Assembly (NCBI GenBank): GCA_002291955.1
Contig: DBBA01000298.1
Coordinates: 1-24,918, forward strand
Reading direction: 5' to 3'
DNA: 24,918 bases
From: Rhodobacteraceae bacterium UBA996
GTDB lineage: Bacteria > Pseudomonadota > Alphaproteobacteria > Rhodobacterales > Rhodobacteraceae
Position 1 is the first letter of the stretch; each line of letters begins with the position of its first letter. Positions 6,976 through 15,296 of the stretch are shown one piece after another. The notes beneath the pieces were generated by a model. It did no database searches, was not told where the DNA came from, and was given only the letters and a program-made list of their open reading frames with translations. Position numbers and translations under genes: made by a program.

Positions 6976-7602
6976 CTACCCGCCGCGGCGGTTCTGCTCA
7001 TAGGTGATGTCGAACAGGAACGGCGACAGGGTCATGCCCGTCGTCATCTCGCCCAGCACCGTGGTCGTCTCGTAGCCCGCGCTGTCGGTGATGACCCACC
7101 CGGTCAGGCGCACCGGCGCATCCTCGAACATCAGCCGGATGGTGCCTTCCTCGGGCCGCTCGGGGTCCTGCGCCGTCACCGTCGTGGCGGTGCCGTCAAG
7201 GTCGTGCCCCACGACCATCCGCGCGCGCGTCAGGTCCACCCGGTCGGCCAGGATCAGGTGCAGGGGCGTGCGCCGGATCGGATACTGTTCGGCCTGCTCG
7301 TTCGACCGGCCGTCAAAGATCGCGACCATGCCGCCACCGGCCACCACCAGCGCCTGTTCGGGCGGGTCATACTCAAAGCGCATGCGGCCAGGCCGCCGGA
7401 TGAACAGCCGCCCCGTGGACCGGCTGCCATCGGCGTTCAGCTGCGTGAACGGCGCCTCGGCCGTGGTGATCCCGTTCAGGTGGGCCGAGATCGCGGCGAG
7501 CGACAGCTTGTCCTGCGCACGGACCGGCAAGGCCGTCAGGGCCGCCGCGGACGCCCCGGCAAGGACAAGGCCGCGCCGCGTGGGATGGGACAGGTCTGGC
7601 AT
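6976..7602 (-). CDS. lolA: Outer-membrane lipoprotein carrier protein LolA
   Basis: The protein is 208 residues with an N-terminal export signal (TRRGLVLAG, hydrophobic run, cleavage near VRAQ at about residue 29). The mature part follows the LolA pattern: APFTQLNADGSRSTGRLFIRRP, then MRFEYDPPEQALVVAGGGMVAIFD, then PLHLILADRVDL. LolA ferries lipoproteins through the periplasm from LolCDE to the outer-membrane receptor. The start is supported by AAGGAGA seven bases upstream of the ATG. In related genomes it often sits just after ftsK in the same orientation (recalled, not checked here). In this window the two are about 15.7 kb apart. Confidence 0.88.
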   Translation of the reverse strand: MPDLSHPTRRGLVLAGASAAALTALPVRAQDKLSLAAISAHLNGITTAEAPFTQLNADGSRSTGRLFIRRPGRMRFEYDPPEQALVVAGGGMVAIFDGRSNEQAEQYPIRRTPLHLILADRVDLTRARMVVGHDLDGTATTVTAQDPERPEEGTIRLMFEDAPVRLTGWVITDSAGYETTTVLGEMTTGMTLSPFLFDITYEQNRRGG

Positions 7603-7773
7603 GGTCGGTCTCCTTCGCTTGCCTCGCAGATAGGGGCGTCCTGCCCGAAATGCGACCGACAGGCGATAGCGGTCCCGTGACGGGCGGCGACAGGGGCGGC
7701 ATTCCGCGCGCGCCGCCTTGGCCCGCGCCCCCCGATGGCCTAGGTCAGTCGGGCGCCACAGGAGGGTTCCCCG

Positions 7774-8664
7774 ATGTCCACGTCATCATCCGACGACACC
7801 TACGTTCCGCCACGGGTCTGGACCTGGGACAAGGCCAGCGGCGGCCAGTTCGCGTCGATCAACCGACCCATCGCCGGGCCGACGCACGACAAGGCGCTGC
7901 CCGTGGGCCGCCACACGCACCAGCTGTATTCGCTGGCCACGCCCAACGGCGTGAAGGTGACGGTGATGTTCGAGGAGTTGCTGGCCGCGGGCCACGCAGC
8001 CGCCGAATACGACGCCTGGCCCATCCGCATCGGTGACGGCGAGCAGTTCGGGTCGGGTTTCGTCGCGGTGAACCCGAATTCCAAGATCCCGGCGCTGATG
8101 GACCACTCCACTCCCACGCCCACCCGCGTGTTCGAATCGGGCGCGATCCTGCTCTATCTGGCAGAGAAGTTCGGCGGCGCCTTTCTGCCGCGCGACCCCG
8201 CGCTCCGCGCCGAATGCCTGTCCTGGCTGTTCTGGCAGATGGGCTCGGCCCCCTACCTTGGTGGCGGCTTCGGCCACTTCTACGCCTATGCACCGCAGAA
8301 ATGGGAATACCCGATCAACCGCTTCGCGATGGAGACGAAGCGCCAGCTCGACGTGCTGGACCGCCGCCTGGCCGAGACCGGTGCGTTCCTGACGGGCACG
8401 GACTACACCATCGCCGACATCGCGATCTGGGCCTGGTACGGACAACTTGCGCTCGGCCGCCAGTACAATGCGGCCGAGTTCCTGGATGTGGCCAGCTACA
8501 CCCAGGTCCAGCGTTGGGCCCAGGCCATCGACGCGCGGCCCGCGGTGCTGCGCGGCCGGATGGTCAACAAGCTGACCGGAGAGCCACACCTGCAACTGCA
8601 CGAGCGCCACGACGCGTCCGACTTCGACACCCGCACGCAGGACAAGCTGAACCCGTCCAGCTGA
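7774..8664 (+). CDS. yghU: Glutathione S-transferase, YghU-type disulfide reductase
   Basis: The protein is 296 residues with a strong AGGAGG site nine bases before the ATG. It begins with the YghU-specific extension (TYVPPRVWTWDKASGGQFASINRP). The thioredoxin-like GST N-terminal domain (LYSLATPNGVKVTVMFEELL) and NPNSKIPAL follow, then FESGAILLYLAEKFG, which contributes the glutathione-binding ES pair. The helical C-terminal domain carries TDYTIADIAIWAW. YghU/Ure2-like enzymes bind two glutathione molecules and reduce disulfides in the cytosol. The gene is divergent from lolA across 171 bp and is followed by a double hairpin. Confidence 0.88.
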   Translation: MSTSSSDDTYVPPRVWTWDKASGGQFASINRPIAGPTHDKALPVGRHTHQLYSLATPNGVKVTVMFEELLAAGHAAAEYDAWPIRIGDGEQFGSGFVAVNPNSKIPALMDHSTPTPTRVFESGAILLYLAEKFGGAFLPRDPALRAECLSWLFWQMGSAPYLGGGFGHFYAYAPQKWEYPINRFAMETKRQLDVLDRRLAETGAFLTGTDYTIADIAIWAWYGQLALGRQYNAAEFLDVASYTQVQRWAQAIDARPAVLRGRMVNKLTGEPHLQLHERHDASDFDTRTQDKLNPSS

Positions 8665-8701
8665 CCCGTCATCCTGTCCCAGATATCCCGGGGTGAATGG
8701 T

Positions 8702-8738
8702 CGGGCCGGAAGGCCCGGCCAGAGGGGCAGCGCCCCTC
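8702..8738. terminator. Tandem GC hairpins downstream of yghU
   Basis: Two adjacent perfect stems lie 38 bp past the stop. CGGGCC/GGCCCG has a GGAA loop (8702-8717). GAGGGGC/GCCCCTC has an AGC loop (8722-8738). A CCCTT stretch follows the second. High-GC bacteria commonly use such stems with weak U-tracts as terminators. No function has been shown here. Confidence 0.5.
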
Positions 8739-8891
8739 CCTTCCGGCTTCCGCCGCGCGCCCCGACAGGCTATGCTCCCCCGGCGCCCGGGATCGGGCGT
8801 CAGGTGACCGGGCCCCTCTGGCGTATGCGGCGGCGCATCCGTGATGTCGGCACCTCGCACGCCACCCCGCCGCCCGCGGACCCCCCACCCC

Positions 8892-9980
8892 ATGACCACG
8901 GCCGACGCACCCGCGCCCCGCTCGACGCTTGGCTACTTCACCTGGGCCTTCATCGTGACGGCCATCGGCCTCGCGCTCGGCGCGCTTCTCGGCTGGCAGT
9001 CCACCGGCACCGTCACGGGCATGCTCGGCATCTTCTTCATCGTCGCCGTCCTCGCCGTCCTCGAAATCTCGCTGTCCTTCGACAACGCCATCGTGAACGC
9101 CAACAAGCTCAAGGACATGCGACCGGAATGGCAGCGCCGGTTCCTGACCTGGGGCATCATCATCGCGGTCTTCGGGATGCGGATCGTGTTCCCGCTTCTG
9201 ATCGTGGTCATCGCCGCAAAGATCGGGCCCTGGCAGGCGATGGTCCTCGCGGCCTCGCGCCCCGAGGAATACGCCCGCATCATGCACGAGGCGCACCTGC
9301 CCATCGCGGCCTTCGGCGGCACCTTCCTGATGATGGTGGGCCTGACCTTCTTCTTCGACCACGAGAAGGACGTGCACTGGGTCCACTGGATCGAGGACAA
9401 GGTAAGCAGATCCGCCTCGATCCGCGGGATCGAGATCGGGATCGTGCTATTGATCATGCTCGGGTTCTCGAAACTCCTGCCCGCGACGGAAGCCGAGGTG
9501 TTCGTGACCTCGGCCATCTACGGCCTGCTCACCTTCCTGATGGTGGAAGTGATCGGCGGTCTTCTGGATCAGCAGAACGAGGCTCTGGCGGGCGCGGCCA
9601 AGGGCGGTTTCGGCGCGTTCCTGTACCTCGAGGTGCTCGACGCCTCGTTCTCGTTCGACGGGGTGATCGGCGCGTTTGCCCTGTCGCAGAACCTGTTCAT
9701 CATCGCCATCGGCCTGGGCATCGGGGCGATGTATGTGCGGTCCATGACGATCATGCTGGTCGAGAAGGGGACACTGGCGCGTTACCGCTACCTCGAACAC
9801 GGCGCGTTCTACGCGATCCTGGCCCTGTCGGTGATCATGTACGTGCAGGCGATCGTGCACATCCCCGAGGTCATCACCGGCCTCGGCGGGGCTGCGCTCA
9901 TCGGGTTGTCGCTGTGGTCGTCGGTGCGGTGGAACGCCGCGCAGCAGACGCAGGGCGGGGCCGACGCGATCCGCGCTTGA
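8892..9980 (+). CDS. DUF475/TerC-like integral membrane protein
   Basis: The protein is about 362 residues, polytopic, with roughly nine hydrophobic segments. It shows the internal duplication typical of the TerC superfamily. LEISLSFDNAIVNAN lies in the first half and LDASFSFDGVIGAFALSQ in the second, each with an acidic residue inside a membrane helix. TerC-like proteins are linked to metal efflux or tellurite resistance and to metalation of exported enzymes; DUF475 itself is uncharacterised. The ATG at 8892 is used because MTTADAPAPRS leads directly into the first helix. An in-frame ATG at 8841 would add 17 residues, and neither has a clear ribosome-binding site. It is not visibly part of an operon. 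Confidence 0.82.
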   Translation: MTTADAPAPRSTLGYFTWAFIVTAIGLALGALLGWQSTGTVTGMLGIFFIVAVLAVLEISLSFDNAIVNANKLKDMRPEWQRRFLTWGIIIAVFGMRIVFPLLIVVIAAKIGPWQAMVLAASRPEEYARIMHEAHLPIAAFGGTFLMMVGLTFFFDHEKDVHWVHWIEDKVSRSASIRGIEIGIVLLIMLGFSKLLPATEAEVFVTSAIYGLLTFLMVEVIGGLLDQQNEALAGAAKGGFGAFLYLEVLDASFSFDGVIGAFALSQNLFIIAIGLGIGAMYVRSMTIMLVEKGTLARYRYLEHGAFYAILALSVIMYVQAIVHIPEVITGLGGAALIGLSLWSSVRWNAAQQTQGGADAIRA

Positions 9981-10053
9981 CGCAGGGGCTGGCGGGCGCA
10001 CACTGGCATTGCGCATTCTGCAATCGGCGCCCTGCCATGCCCGGGGGTTCCCC

Positions 10054-12153
10054 ATGCCACATCGTCCCGCTGCCAGCGTCGCGTCGACCCGTCCGGTCCG
10101 CGGTGGCCTGACCGCGACCTGTCTTGCCGTCGCCCTGTCCCTGACCACGGGGGCCGCCAGTGCCGAAGGGCGGTGGGCCCTGGTCCTGGGCGTCGCCGAC
10201 TATGCCAGCGACGCGGTTCCCGATCTGGCCAACACGGTCAACGACTCGCGCACCATGGCGGCGGCCCTGAACGATATGGGGTTCGAGGTCTACTACCTCG
10301 AGAATGCCCCGAAGGCCGAGATTGCAGCGACGGTCGCGCGCATCCGGTCCGAACAGGCCGACGCCGACCTGGGCGTGTTCTTCTTTGCCGGTCACGGGCT
10401 TCAGCTGGACGGGGTCAACTATGCCCTGCCCGCAGACCTTGTGCCGCAAGGGGCGGACTTCCTGCGCGACCAGGGCGTGTCGATCAACGCGCTGGTGGCC
10501 GAACTGGGGCAGACCGGCGCGGAAAACCTGGTCGTGATCCTCGATTCCTGCCGGAACTCGCCGTTCCCGGACCAGGCGGCGACCGGCACGGGTCTTGCGC
10601 TGGTCGATGCCCCGGACAACACCATCATCGCCTATTCCACCGCCCCCGGCGCGGTCGCGCTGGACGGGGCGGGGGCGAACAGCCCGTTCACGGCGGCCCT
10701 GTCCAGCGCGCTGGTCGGCCCGGAACAGGATTTCCGCGACATCCTGCGGCTGGTGCGCGCGCGCGTGCGCGTGGCGACCGGCGGCGCGCAGACACCCTGG
10801 TACATCGACAACTCGCGCGGCGAGATCACCATCGGGCCGTCGCCCGCGCTGAGCCTGGACCCGGCGCTGGCGGATGCCACCGATGGCGGGGTCGGACTGG
10901 TCGCGACCGCCTGGCGCACCATCGCGCAAAGCGGCGACCCGCGCGATGTCGCGGCCTTTGTCGAGCAGTTCCCGGGGACGCCCCTGGCCGAGGTCGCCTC
11001 GCGCCAGCTGGCCGCCGTCGGCGCCGAGTCGGTGCCGGACTTCCCGCTGATGGACCTGGGCCTGCCCCTGGCCGCGCCCGAGGTGCCGGGCGGCTTGCAG
11101 ACGATCGTTACCCAGTGCGACATCCTGGCCACCGCGCCCGGCGATGTGATGGCCCTGTCCGAGGGCCTTGCGCATGATCTGGTGAACACCCGTGCCGCGC
11201 TGCGGGCCTGCGTGGCGGCGGTGGCCGATGATCCGGACAACCCGCGGCTGGTCGGGCACCTGGCCCGGGTCCTGCGGCTGGAGGAGCGGTTCGACGAGGC
11301 GCTCTACTACGCCGAGGAAGCCGCCCGGCTGGGCAACCCGTCCGCCTGGGGCGCCCTGGCCGAGGCCTATCGCCTGGGTCTGGGCACGGAAAGCGACCTT
11401 TCCCGCGCCGCCGAGGCCGCGAAGCAGGGCGCGATGATGGGGGCAACCCCGATCCGGGTGCTTGTGGGCATGCATTACCGCGAGGGCTGGGGCGTGCCGC
11501 AATCCTTCTCCGAGGCGCGGCGCTGGTTCGAGCTGGCGGGACAGTTCGGCAACGCGTCCGGCATCACCGCGCTGGGGGATATGTACCGCCGCGGCCAGGG
11601 CGTGGCCGCCGATCCGGCGCGGGCGCTGGACCAGTACCGCAAGGCGGCCGCGCTGGGGCACAGCGACGCGATGACCAACGTCGGGATGGCCTATCTGCGC
11701 GGCGAAGGCGTCGCGGCGGACCCCGCCACCGGCATCCGCTGGCTGAGCGAGGCGACGGATCGCGGCAACCCCTATTCCGCCTTCCACCTGGGCCGTGCCT
11801 TCCTGACCGGCTGGGGGGTGCAACCCGACCGGAACGTGGCGCTGGCCTATTTCCGGCTGTCGGCCCAGCGCGACTTCTTCGGCGCCTATACCTTCATCGG
11901 CGACATCCTGACCGATCCTGCGTCGGGCGAATTGCGCAACGTGTCCGAAGGCTATGCGAACTACATCATCGCGCGCGAGGCGGCGACGCTGCGCAACACC
12001 ATCGCCTCGCAGCGCGAACTGGACGAGCTTCTGCCGCGGATCGAGGCGCTGCTGCCCGCGCTGTCGCCGGTCGAGAAGGCGGCAGGCGAACGCCTGGCGC
12101 AGGAGTGGATCGACCAGTACGGCCTTCTGGACTTCGAACTGGTGCACGAGTGA
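10054..12153 (+). CDS. Secreted caspase-family (peptidase C14) protein with Sel1 repeats
   Basis: This 699-residue protein has a signal peptide (hydrophobic run 19-33, cleavage near ASA-EG at 37). A caspase-fold domain starts WALVLGVADY. The catalytic dyad is complete: His114 in FFFAGHG, and Cys166 in VILDSCRNSPF. Around residues 285-320 there is a WRTIAQSGDPRDVAAFVEQF segment that resembles one in the 119-residue protein at 14865. From about 428 to 616 there are about five Sel1-like repeats of the type A..LG..Y..G.GV..D...A. The Sel1 array probably binds a partner or substrate. The GTG start of the next gene overlaps its stop (GTGA), which indicates translational coupling. The signal peptide points to an exported rather than cytosolic defence role. 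Confidence 0.88.
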   Translation: MPHRPAASVASTRPVRGGLTATCLAVALSLTTGAASAEGRWALVLGVADYASDAVPDLANTVNDSRTMAAALNDMGFEVYYLENAPKAEIAATVARIRSEQADADLGVFFFAGHGLQLDGVNYALPADLVPQGADFLRDQGVSINALVAELGQTGAENLVVILDSCRNSPFPDQAATGTGLALVDAPDNTIIAYSTAPGAVALDGAGANSPFTAALSSALVGPEQDFRDILRLVRARVRVATGGAQTPWYIDNSRGEITIGPSPALSLDPALADATDGGVGLVATAWRTIAQSGDPRDVAAFVEQFPGTPLAEVASRQLAAVGAESVPDFPLMDLGLPLAAPEVPGGLQTIVTQCDILATAPGDVMALSEGLAHDLVNTRAALRACVAAVADDPDNPRLVGHLARVLRLEERFDEALYYAEEAARLGNPSAWGALAEAYRLGLGTESDLSRAAEAAKQGAMMGATPIRVLVGMHYREGWGVPQSFSEARRWFELAGQFGNASGITALGDMYRRGQGVAADPARALDQYRKAAALGHSDAMTNVGMAYLRGEGVAADPATGIRWLSEATDRGNPYSAFHLGRAFLTGWGVQPDRNVALAYFRLSAQRDFFGAYTFIGDILTDPASGELRNVSEGYANYIIAREAATLRNTIASQRELDELLPRIEALLPALSPVEKAAGERLAQEWIDQYGLLDFELVHE

Positions 12154-13406
12154 CCACAGCCGCGGCGGGCCGGCCAGACCGGCTGGGCGATGTCCCGTTA
12201 GTCTATCTGACCTATGACGAGCCCTGGGGCGACGCAGGGTTCGCCGATCTGGCCGCCAAGTTGCCCGGTGCGATCCGGGTGCACGGGGTCACGGGGCTGG
12301 ACGCCTGCCACAAGGCGGCGGCCGAGGCGGCGGGAACCGATTTCTTCGTGACGGTCGACGCCGATACGACCGTGGACGCAGGCATCGGCGACGTGCCGAT
12401 CCCGCCGTCGCTTCTGTCGGACAATGTGCGCCTGATCTGGCCGGTGCGCCATGCGGTCACCGGGCAGCCGTCCGGCAACGGGTCGGTGAAGCTGTGGCCG
12501 CGCGCGCTGGTGATGGCCATGCGCACGCACGAGGCCGCGCCCCCCGGGACGGTGTCGCTGGACCATGACATCGGCGAGGTCGCGCCCGGCCTGTCGCGGT
12601 CGGTGGACATGCCCGCGATCGTCGGCGTGACCGACCCGGCCCGCACCCCGCGCCACGCCTTTCGGGCGGGCTTCCGCGAAGGGGCTTACCTTGATCGGCT
12701 TGCCACTCAGATGACCAGCCGTTTCGGCCCGGACCACGCCCGGACCGCTGCAGTGCGCGCGACGCTGGCCGTCTGGACCTCGGTCGGGCGGCATGTGCCG
12801 AACGGGCTGTGGTCGATCCACGGCGCCCGGCTGGCCCTGTGGCTGGCCCGGACCGACCCGGCGCGCGACCCGCGGGGCCTGAACGACTATGGCGGGCTGA
12901 ACGCCCTGTGGTCGGACCGGGTGCTGCCGCGGTTCTCGCCCGGCGGGGCCATCTGCGGCTGGACCGGCGACACCTGGGATGCCGCGGCGCTGGACGACGA
13001 GGTTGCGGCGCTGGGCGCCCGGCTGACCGCCCTTGGCGTGTCCGGTCTGGCCGAGATCACGGCCGACGAAAGCCGGATGATCGCGGCGGCCGCCCCGTTT
13101 CCGGCGCGCCGCACATCGGGGTCGCTGGATGCCGTGGGCTGGGCACTGGTCCGCGGGGCCGGTGTCGCGCAGGACAGCACGGCCGCGCGAATGTGGTTCG
13201 AGGCCGCCGATGCGATGGGCGATCCGGCGGCACCGCTGAACCTGTCACGGCTGGCCGACGACCCCGACGAGGCGCGGCGCCTTGCGCGGGTGGCGGTTGC
13301 CCGCGGCAATCCCTGGGCGGCGGCGCACCTGGACCAGCTGGACGCGACCGGGCGACCGGCAGCCGAGAGCAGCGCGCCCGCTCCGGTCGCACGGGCGGGG
13401 GCCTGA
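12150..13406 (+). CDS. GT-A-like glycosyltransferase domain with C-terminal Sel1-like repeats
   Basis: The protein is 418 residues from the GTG at 12150. It starts VPLVYLTYDEPWGDAGF, then DFFVTVDADTTVD with a DxD motif at Asp70-Asp72, the usual metal/sugar-nucleotide site of GT-A enzymes. NGSVKLWPRA (about 110-119) and TPRHAFRAGFREGAYLDRL (166-184) recall a GT-A-like family seen in phages and marine bacteria that has GGVKLFP-type and AFR-type motifs. I cannot name that family with certainty. Residues from about 324 on look like Sel1 repeats (GWALVRGAGVAQDSTAARMW). It is coupled to the caspase gene by the GTGA overlap and followed after 1 bp by a related but degenerate gene. Substrate unknown. 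Confidence 0.65.
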   Translation: MTTAAAGRPDRLGDVPLVYLTYDEPWGDAGFADLAAKLPGAIRVHGVTGLDACHKAAAEAAGTDFFVTVDADTTVDAGIGDVPIPPSLLSDNVRLIWPVRHAVTGQPSGNGSVKLWPRALVMAMRTHEAAPPGTVSLDHDIGEVAPGLSRSVDMPAIVGVTDPARTPRHAFRAGFREGAYLDRLATQMTSRFGPDHARTAAVRATLAVWTSVGRHVPNGLWSIHGARLALWLARTDPARDPRGLNDYGGLNALWSDRVLPRFSPGGAICGWTGDTWDAAALDDEVAALGARLTALGVSGLAEITADESRMIAAAAPFPARRTSGSLDAVGWALVRGAGVAQDSTAARMWFEAADAMGDPAAPLNLSRLADDPDEARRLARVAVARGNPWAAAHLDQLDATGRPAAESSAPAPVARAGA

Positions 13407-13407
13407 G

Positions 13408-14301
13408 ATGCTGCTGACCGACCTGCCCTGGCTCTGGTGCGCGGCCGACGTCCCCGCCGGGGCACCCGACGGACCGACCCACCGCCCCGTCGGGACCGAT
13501 CCCGTAGCGCTGGCCAGAGCCGCGGCTGACCTGCCTGCCGCAGGACTGGTGGTCGTGGTTCCGCCTGACACCCTTCCCACGCCGGTTGCCAACGGGCTGT
13601 CGGTCGCACCGGCTGTGGTCCGGGCCATTGCTACGGGACAGCACGCCCTGCTGTGGCCTGCCGAAGACGCGGTAACCGGCACCCTCGCGGTCGATCACGG
13701 AATCTGGCTTGCCGCGTCCGGGGTGGTGGCCGGATCGGCGCAGGCGCTCGCCACAGGCACGGGGGCGCAGGCGCTGCACCCGCTGGTGCCCCCGCTGGCG
13801 GCGGCCGCATGGGATGGCGCCGCCTCGCCCGCGACCGCCTTCCGCGCCGGGCATGCCGCGATGGGCGTGCCGCGCACACCGGGGCTTGCCCTGATCGCCA
13901 GCCTTGGTGCCGACCATCCCCAGGGCGACTGGTGGGGGATCGGCGCGGCCCGCGCGCTTCTGGGGGACACGGTCGAGGCGGCCTGGGCCGAGGACGCCGC
14001 ACAGGCGGCGGGCGGGTTGCCACCGGCGGTGTGCCGGGCCGAACTGGCCCGACAGGTGCGGGTCCGCACAGGGCTGGCGGTGCATCCCTTCGGACCCCGG
14101 GCCGCGGCGGCCGTCCGGGCGATGCGGTCGCCGGTGGCCCCGCCCGAGGTCTGGAACCGGTATGCGGCCAGGCTTGAAACGCTGCTGCCCGGCGGGGCGG
14201 CACACCCGGCGACCGGTGGCCTGAGGCTGGTGCGCGCGCTGGCCTGGGGCCGGGATCAGGCGGGCTCAGCCGCCGCGCAGGGCGTCCAGAACGGCCCGTG
14301 A
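13408..14301 (+). CDS. Degenerate paralogue of the preceding GT-A-like protein
   Basis: The 297-residue protein starts at the ATG one base after the upstream stop. Alignment by eye with the preceding protein shows shared landmarks in the same order: LWPAEDAVTG (82-91) against IWPVRHAVTG (96-105), and TAFRAG (143-148) against HAFRAG (169-174). A later IGAARALLGDT segment corresponds to the partner's HGARLALWL. The position matching the DAD motif reads VPPDTLPT here, so the metal-binding pair is lost. There is no Sel1 extension and no signal peptide. It may be a pseudoenzyme partner of its neighbour. The paralogy is my reading and needs a profile comparison. Its end overlaps the convergent lipoprotein gene by 36 bp. 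Confidence 0.55.
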   Translation: MLLTDLPWLWCAADVPAGAPDGPTHRPVGTDPVALARAAADLPAAGLVVVVPPDTLPTPVANGLSVAPAVVRAIATGQHALLWPAEDAVTGTLAVDHGIWLAASGVVAGSAQALATGTGAQALHPLVPPLAAAAWDGAASPATAFRAGHAAMGVPRTPGLALIASLGADHPQGDWWGIGAARALLGDTVEAAWAEDAAQAAGGLPPAVCRAELARQVRVRTGLAVHPFGPRAAAAVRAMRSPVAPPEVWNRYAARLETLLPGGAAHPATGGLRLVRALAWGRDQAGSAAAQGVQNGP

Positions 14302-14853
14302 TCCGGTGCACACCACGCGGTCTGCAACCGCGCCGGTCGCATCGCCGTCAAAGCGCACCCGGTCGCGCCACACGGCGCCCGCGACCACCGGCGACTGGCT
14401 GGCCCGTACGTCGTGCCGGGTCGTGACGGAGACCCGGCCCGGTCCCTGCAGGGAAACGGTCACGTCCGTGGCAATCTGCATGGACCGCGTGACGATCCCG
14501 CCCGGCACGCCGGGGGCGAACAGGACCGACTGCGGTACGTTCGCCGGAAACCGCGCGGTGTTGCCAAACGCCGTCTGGGTGAAGGTGCCGCAGGCCACCG
14601 ACGCGGGATCGGATGTGCGGGCGGTGACGCGGGCCCCCCGGACATCGGTGCGGACCATGTCGTACCCGGCCGCGCGCAGGCGGGTTGCCGCATAGGCCAG
14701 CGTCTCGGACGCCGAGGTGCCGGGCAGCGCGACCTCGGGCAAGGCGCCGCGCGCGGCGGGTTGCGCGTAGCGCAGACCATCGCCCGACGGCGCCATCGCG
14801 CATCCCGCCACGGCAAGGGCGGCACACAGAAGGGCTGGAACGGCGCGCACCAT
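14266..14853 (-). CDS. Hypothetical outer-membrane-type lipoprotein
   Basis: This 195-residue protein has a lipoprotein signal and the lipobox LAVAGC, then AMAPSGDG. The mature domain is unrecognised. It includes ETLAYAATRLRAAGYDMVRT, a beta-rich middle, two or more cysteines (ACGTF and VVCTGS) that could form a disulfide, and AGAVWRDRVRFDG. The ATG at 14853 is chosen over the upstream GTG at 14862, because AGGTAGGGG lies eight bases before it. It follows the 119-residue secreted protein by 11 bp on the same strand, so the two are probably co-transcribed. Confidence 0.7.
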   Translation of the reverse strand: MVRAVPALLCAALAVAGCAMAPSGDGLRYAQPAARGALPEVALPGTSASETLAYAATRLRAAGYDMVRTDVRGARVTARTSDPASVACGTFTQTAFGNTARFPANVPQSVLFAPGVPGGIVTRSMQIATDVTVSLQGPGRVSVTTRHDVRASQSPVVAGAVWRDRVRFDGDATGAVADRVVCTGSRAVLDALRGG

Positions 14854-14864
14854 GGGAACCACCC

Positions 14865-15224
14865 CTACCTGCTGTAAAGCTGCGGAATCTGGGGCGCGGC
14901 GCTCTCGGACCGGGGCGGAGCGGTCACGGCGGGCTGGCGCGACTGGGCCGGGGCCACCTGGGGACGCGGCTGGGTCGGCAGTTGGCGCGCGGCGGGGGCG
15001 ATCGCGCCCAGCCGGATCAGTTCGGCGATGGCGCGGTCAACGTAGGTGCCCGCCGGAAACCGGCTGAGATAGGCGTAGTAGCCCGCCACCGTCCCGGCCT
15101 GGGCGGCCTGGGTCCAGGCCGTCTCCTCCTCGGGGGCGGCGCTGCCGACACGGGCGGGGGTGCCCGCAAGCAGCGTGATCAGAAAGGCGCGGATGAAGAC
15201 CGCCCACCGCGAGACCCGTGCCAT
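14865..15224 (-). CDS. Small exported protein with a caspase-associated W/FP repeat motif
   Basis: The protein is 119 residues with a hydrophobic N-terminal segment (AVFIRAFLITLLAGT), probably a signal peptide or anchor. AWTQAAQAGTVAGYYAYLSR, then FPAGTYVDRAIAELIRL, forms one helical-hairpin unit. A similar unit occurs in the caspase protein encoded at 10054-12153 (AWRTIAQSGDPRDVAAFVEQ, then FPGTPLAEVA). The C-terminal 40 residues are proline/glutamine-rich. A good AGGGGCAGCA site precedes the ATG. It heads the two-gene unit with the lipoprotein. The shared repeat suggests that it and the caspase protein meet in the periplasm, but that is inference. Confidence 0.65.
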   Translation of the reverse strand: MARVSRWAVFIRAFLITLLAGTPARVGSAAPEEETAWTQAAQAGTVAGYYAYLSRFPAGTYVDRAIAELIRLGAIAPAARQLPTQPRPQVAPAQSRQPAVTAPPRSESAAPQIPQLYSR

Positions 15225-15296
15225 TGCTGCCCCTGTGTCACGGCGGTCATCGCCGCTTCGTCTGTTTCCCCCAGCGTAAACCCAATTTGCGTCAAA

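Noticed and set aside
9898..12147. 749-codon minus-strand ORF opposite the caspase gene
   Set aside because: Low-complexity shadow. The plus strand encodes the caspase dyad and Sel1 repeats.
10054..12153. Cytosolic caspase-based anti-phage defence
   Set aside because: The protein has a signal peptide. No sensor, nucleotide cyclase, reverse transcriptase or gasdermin-like gene is present nearby.
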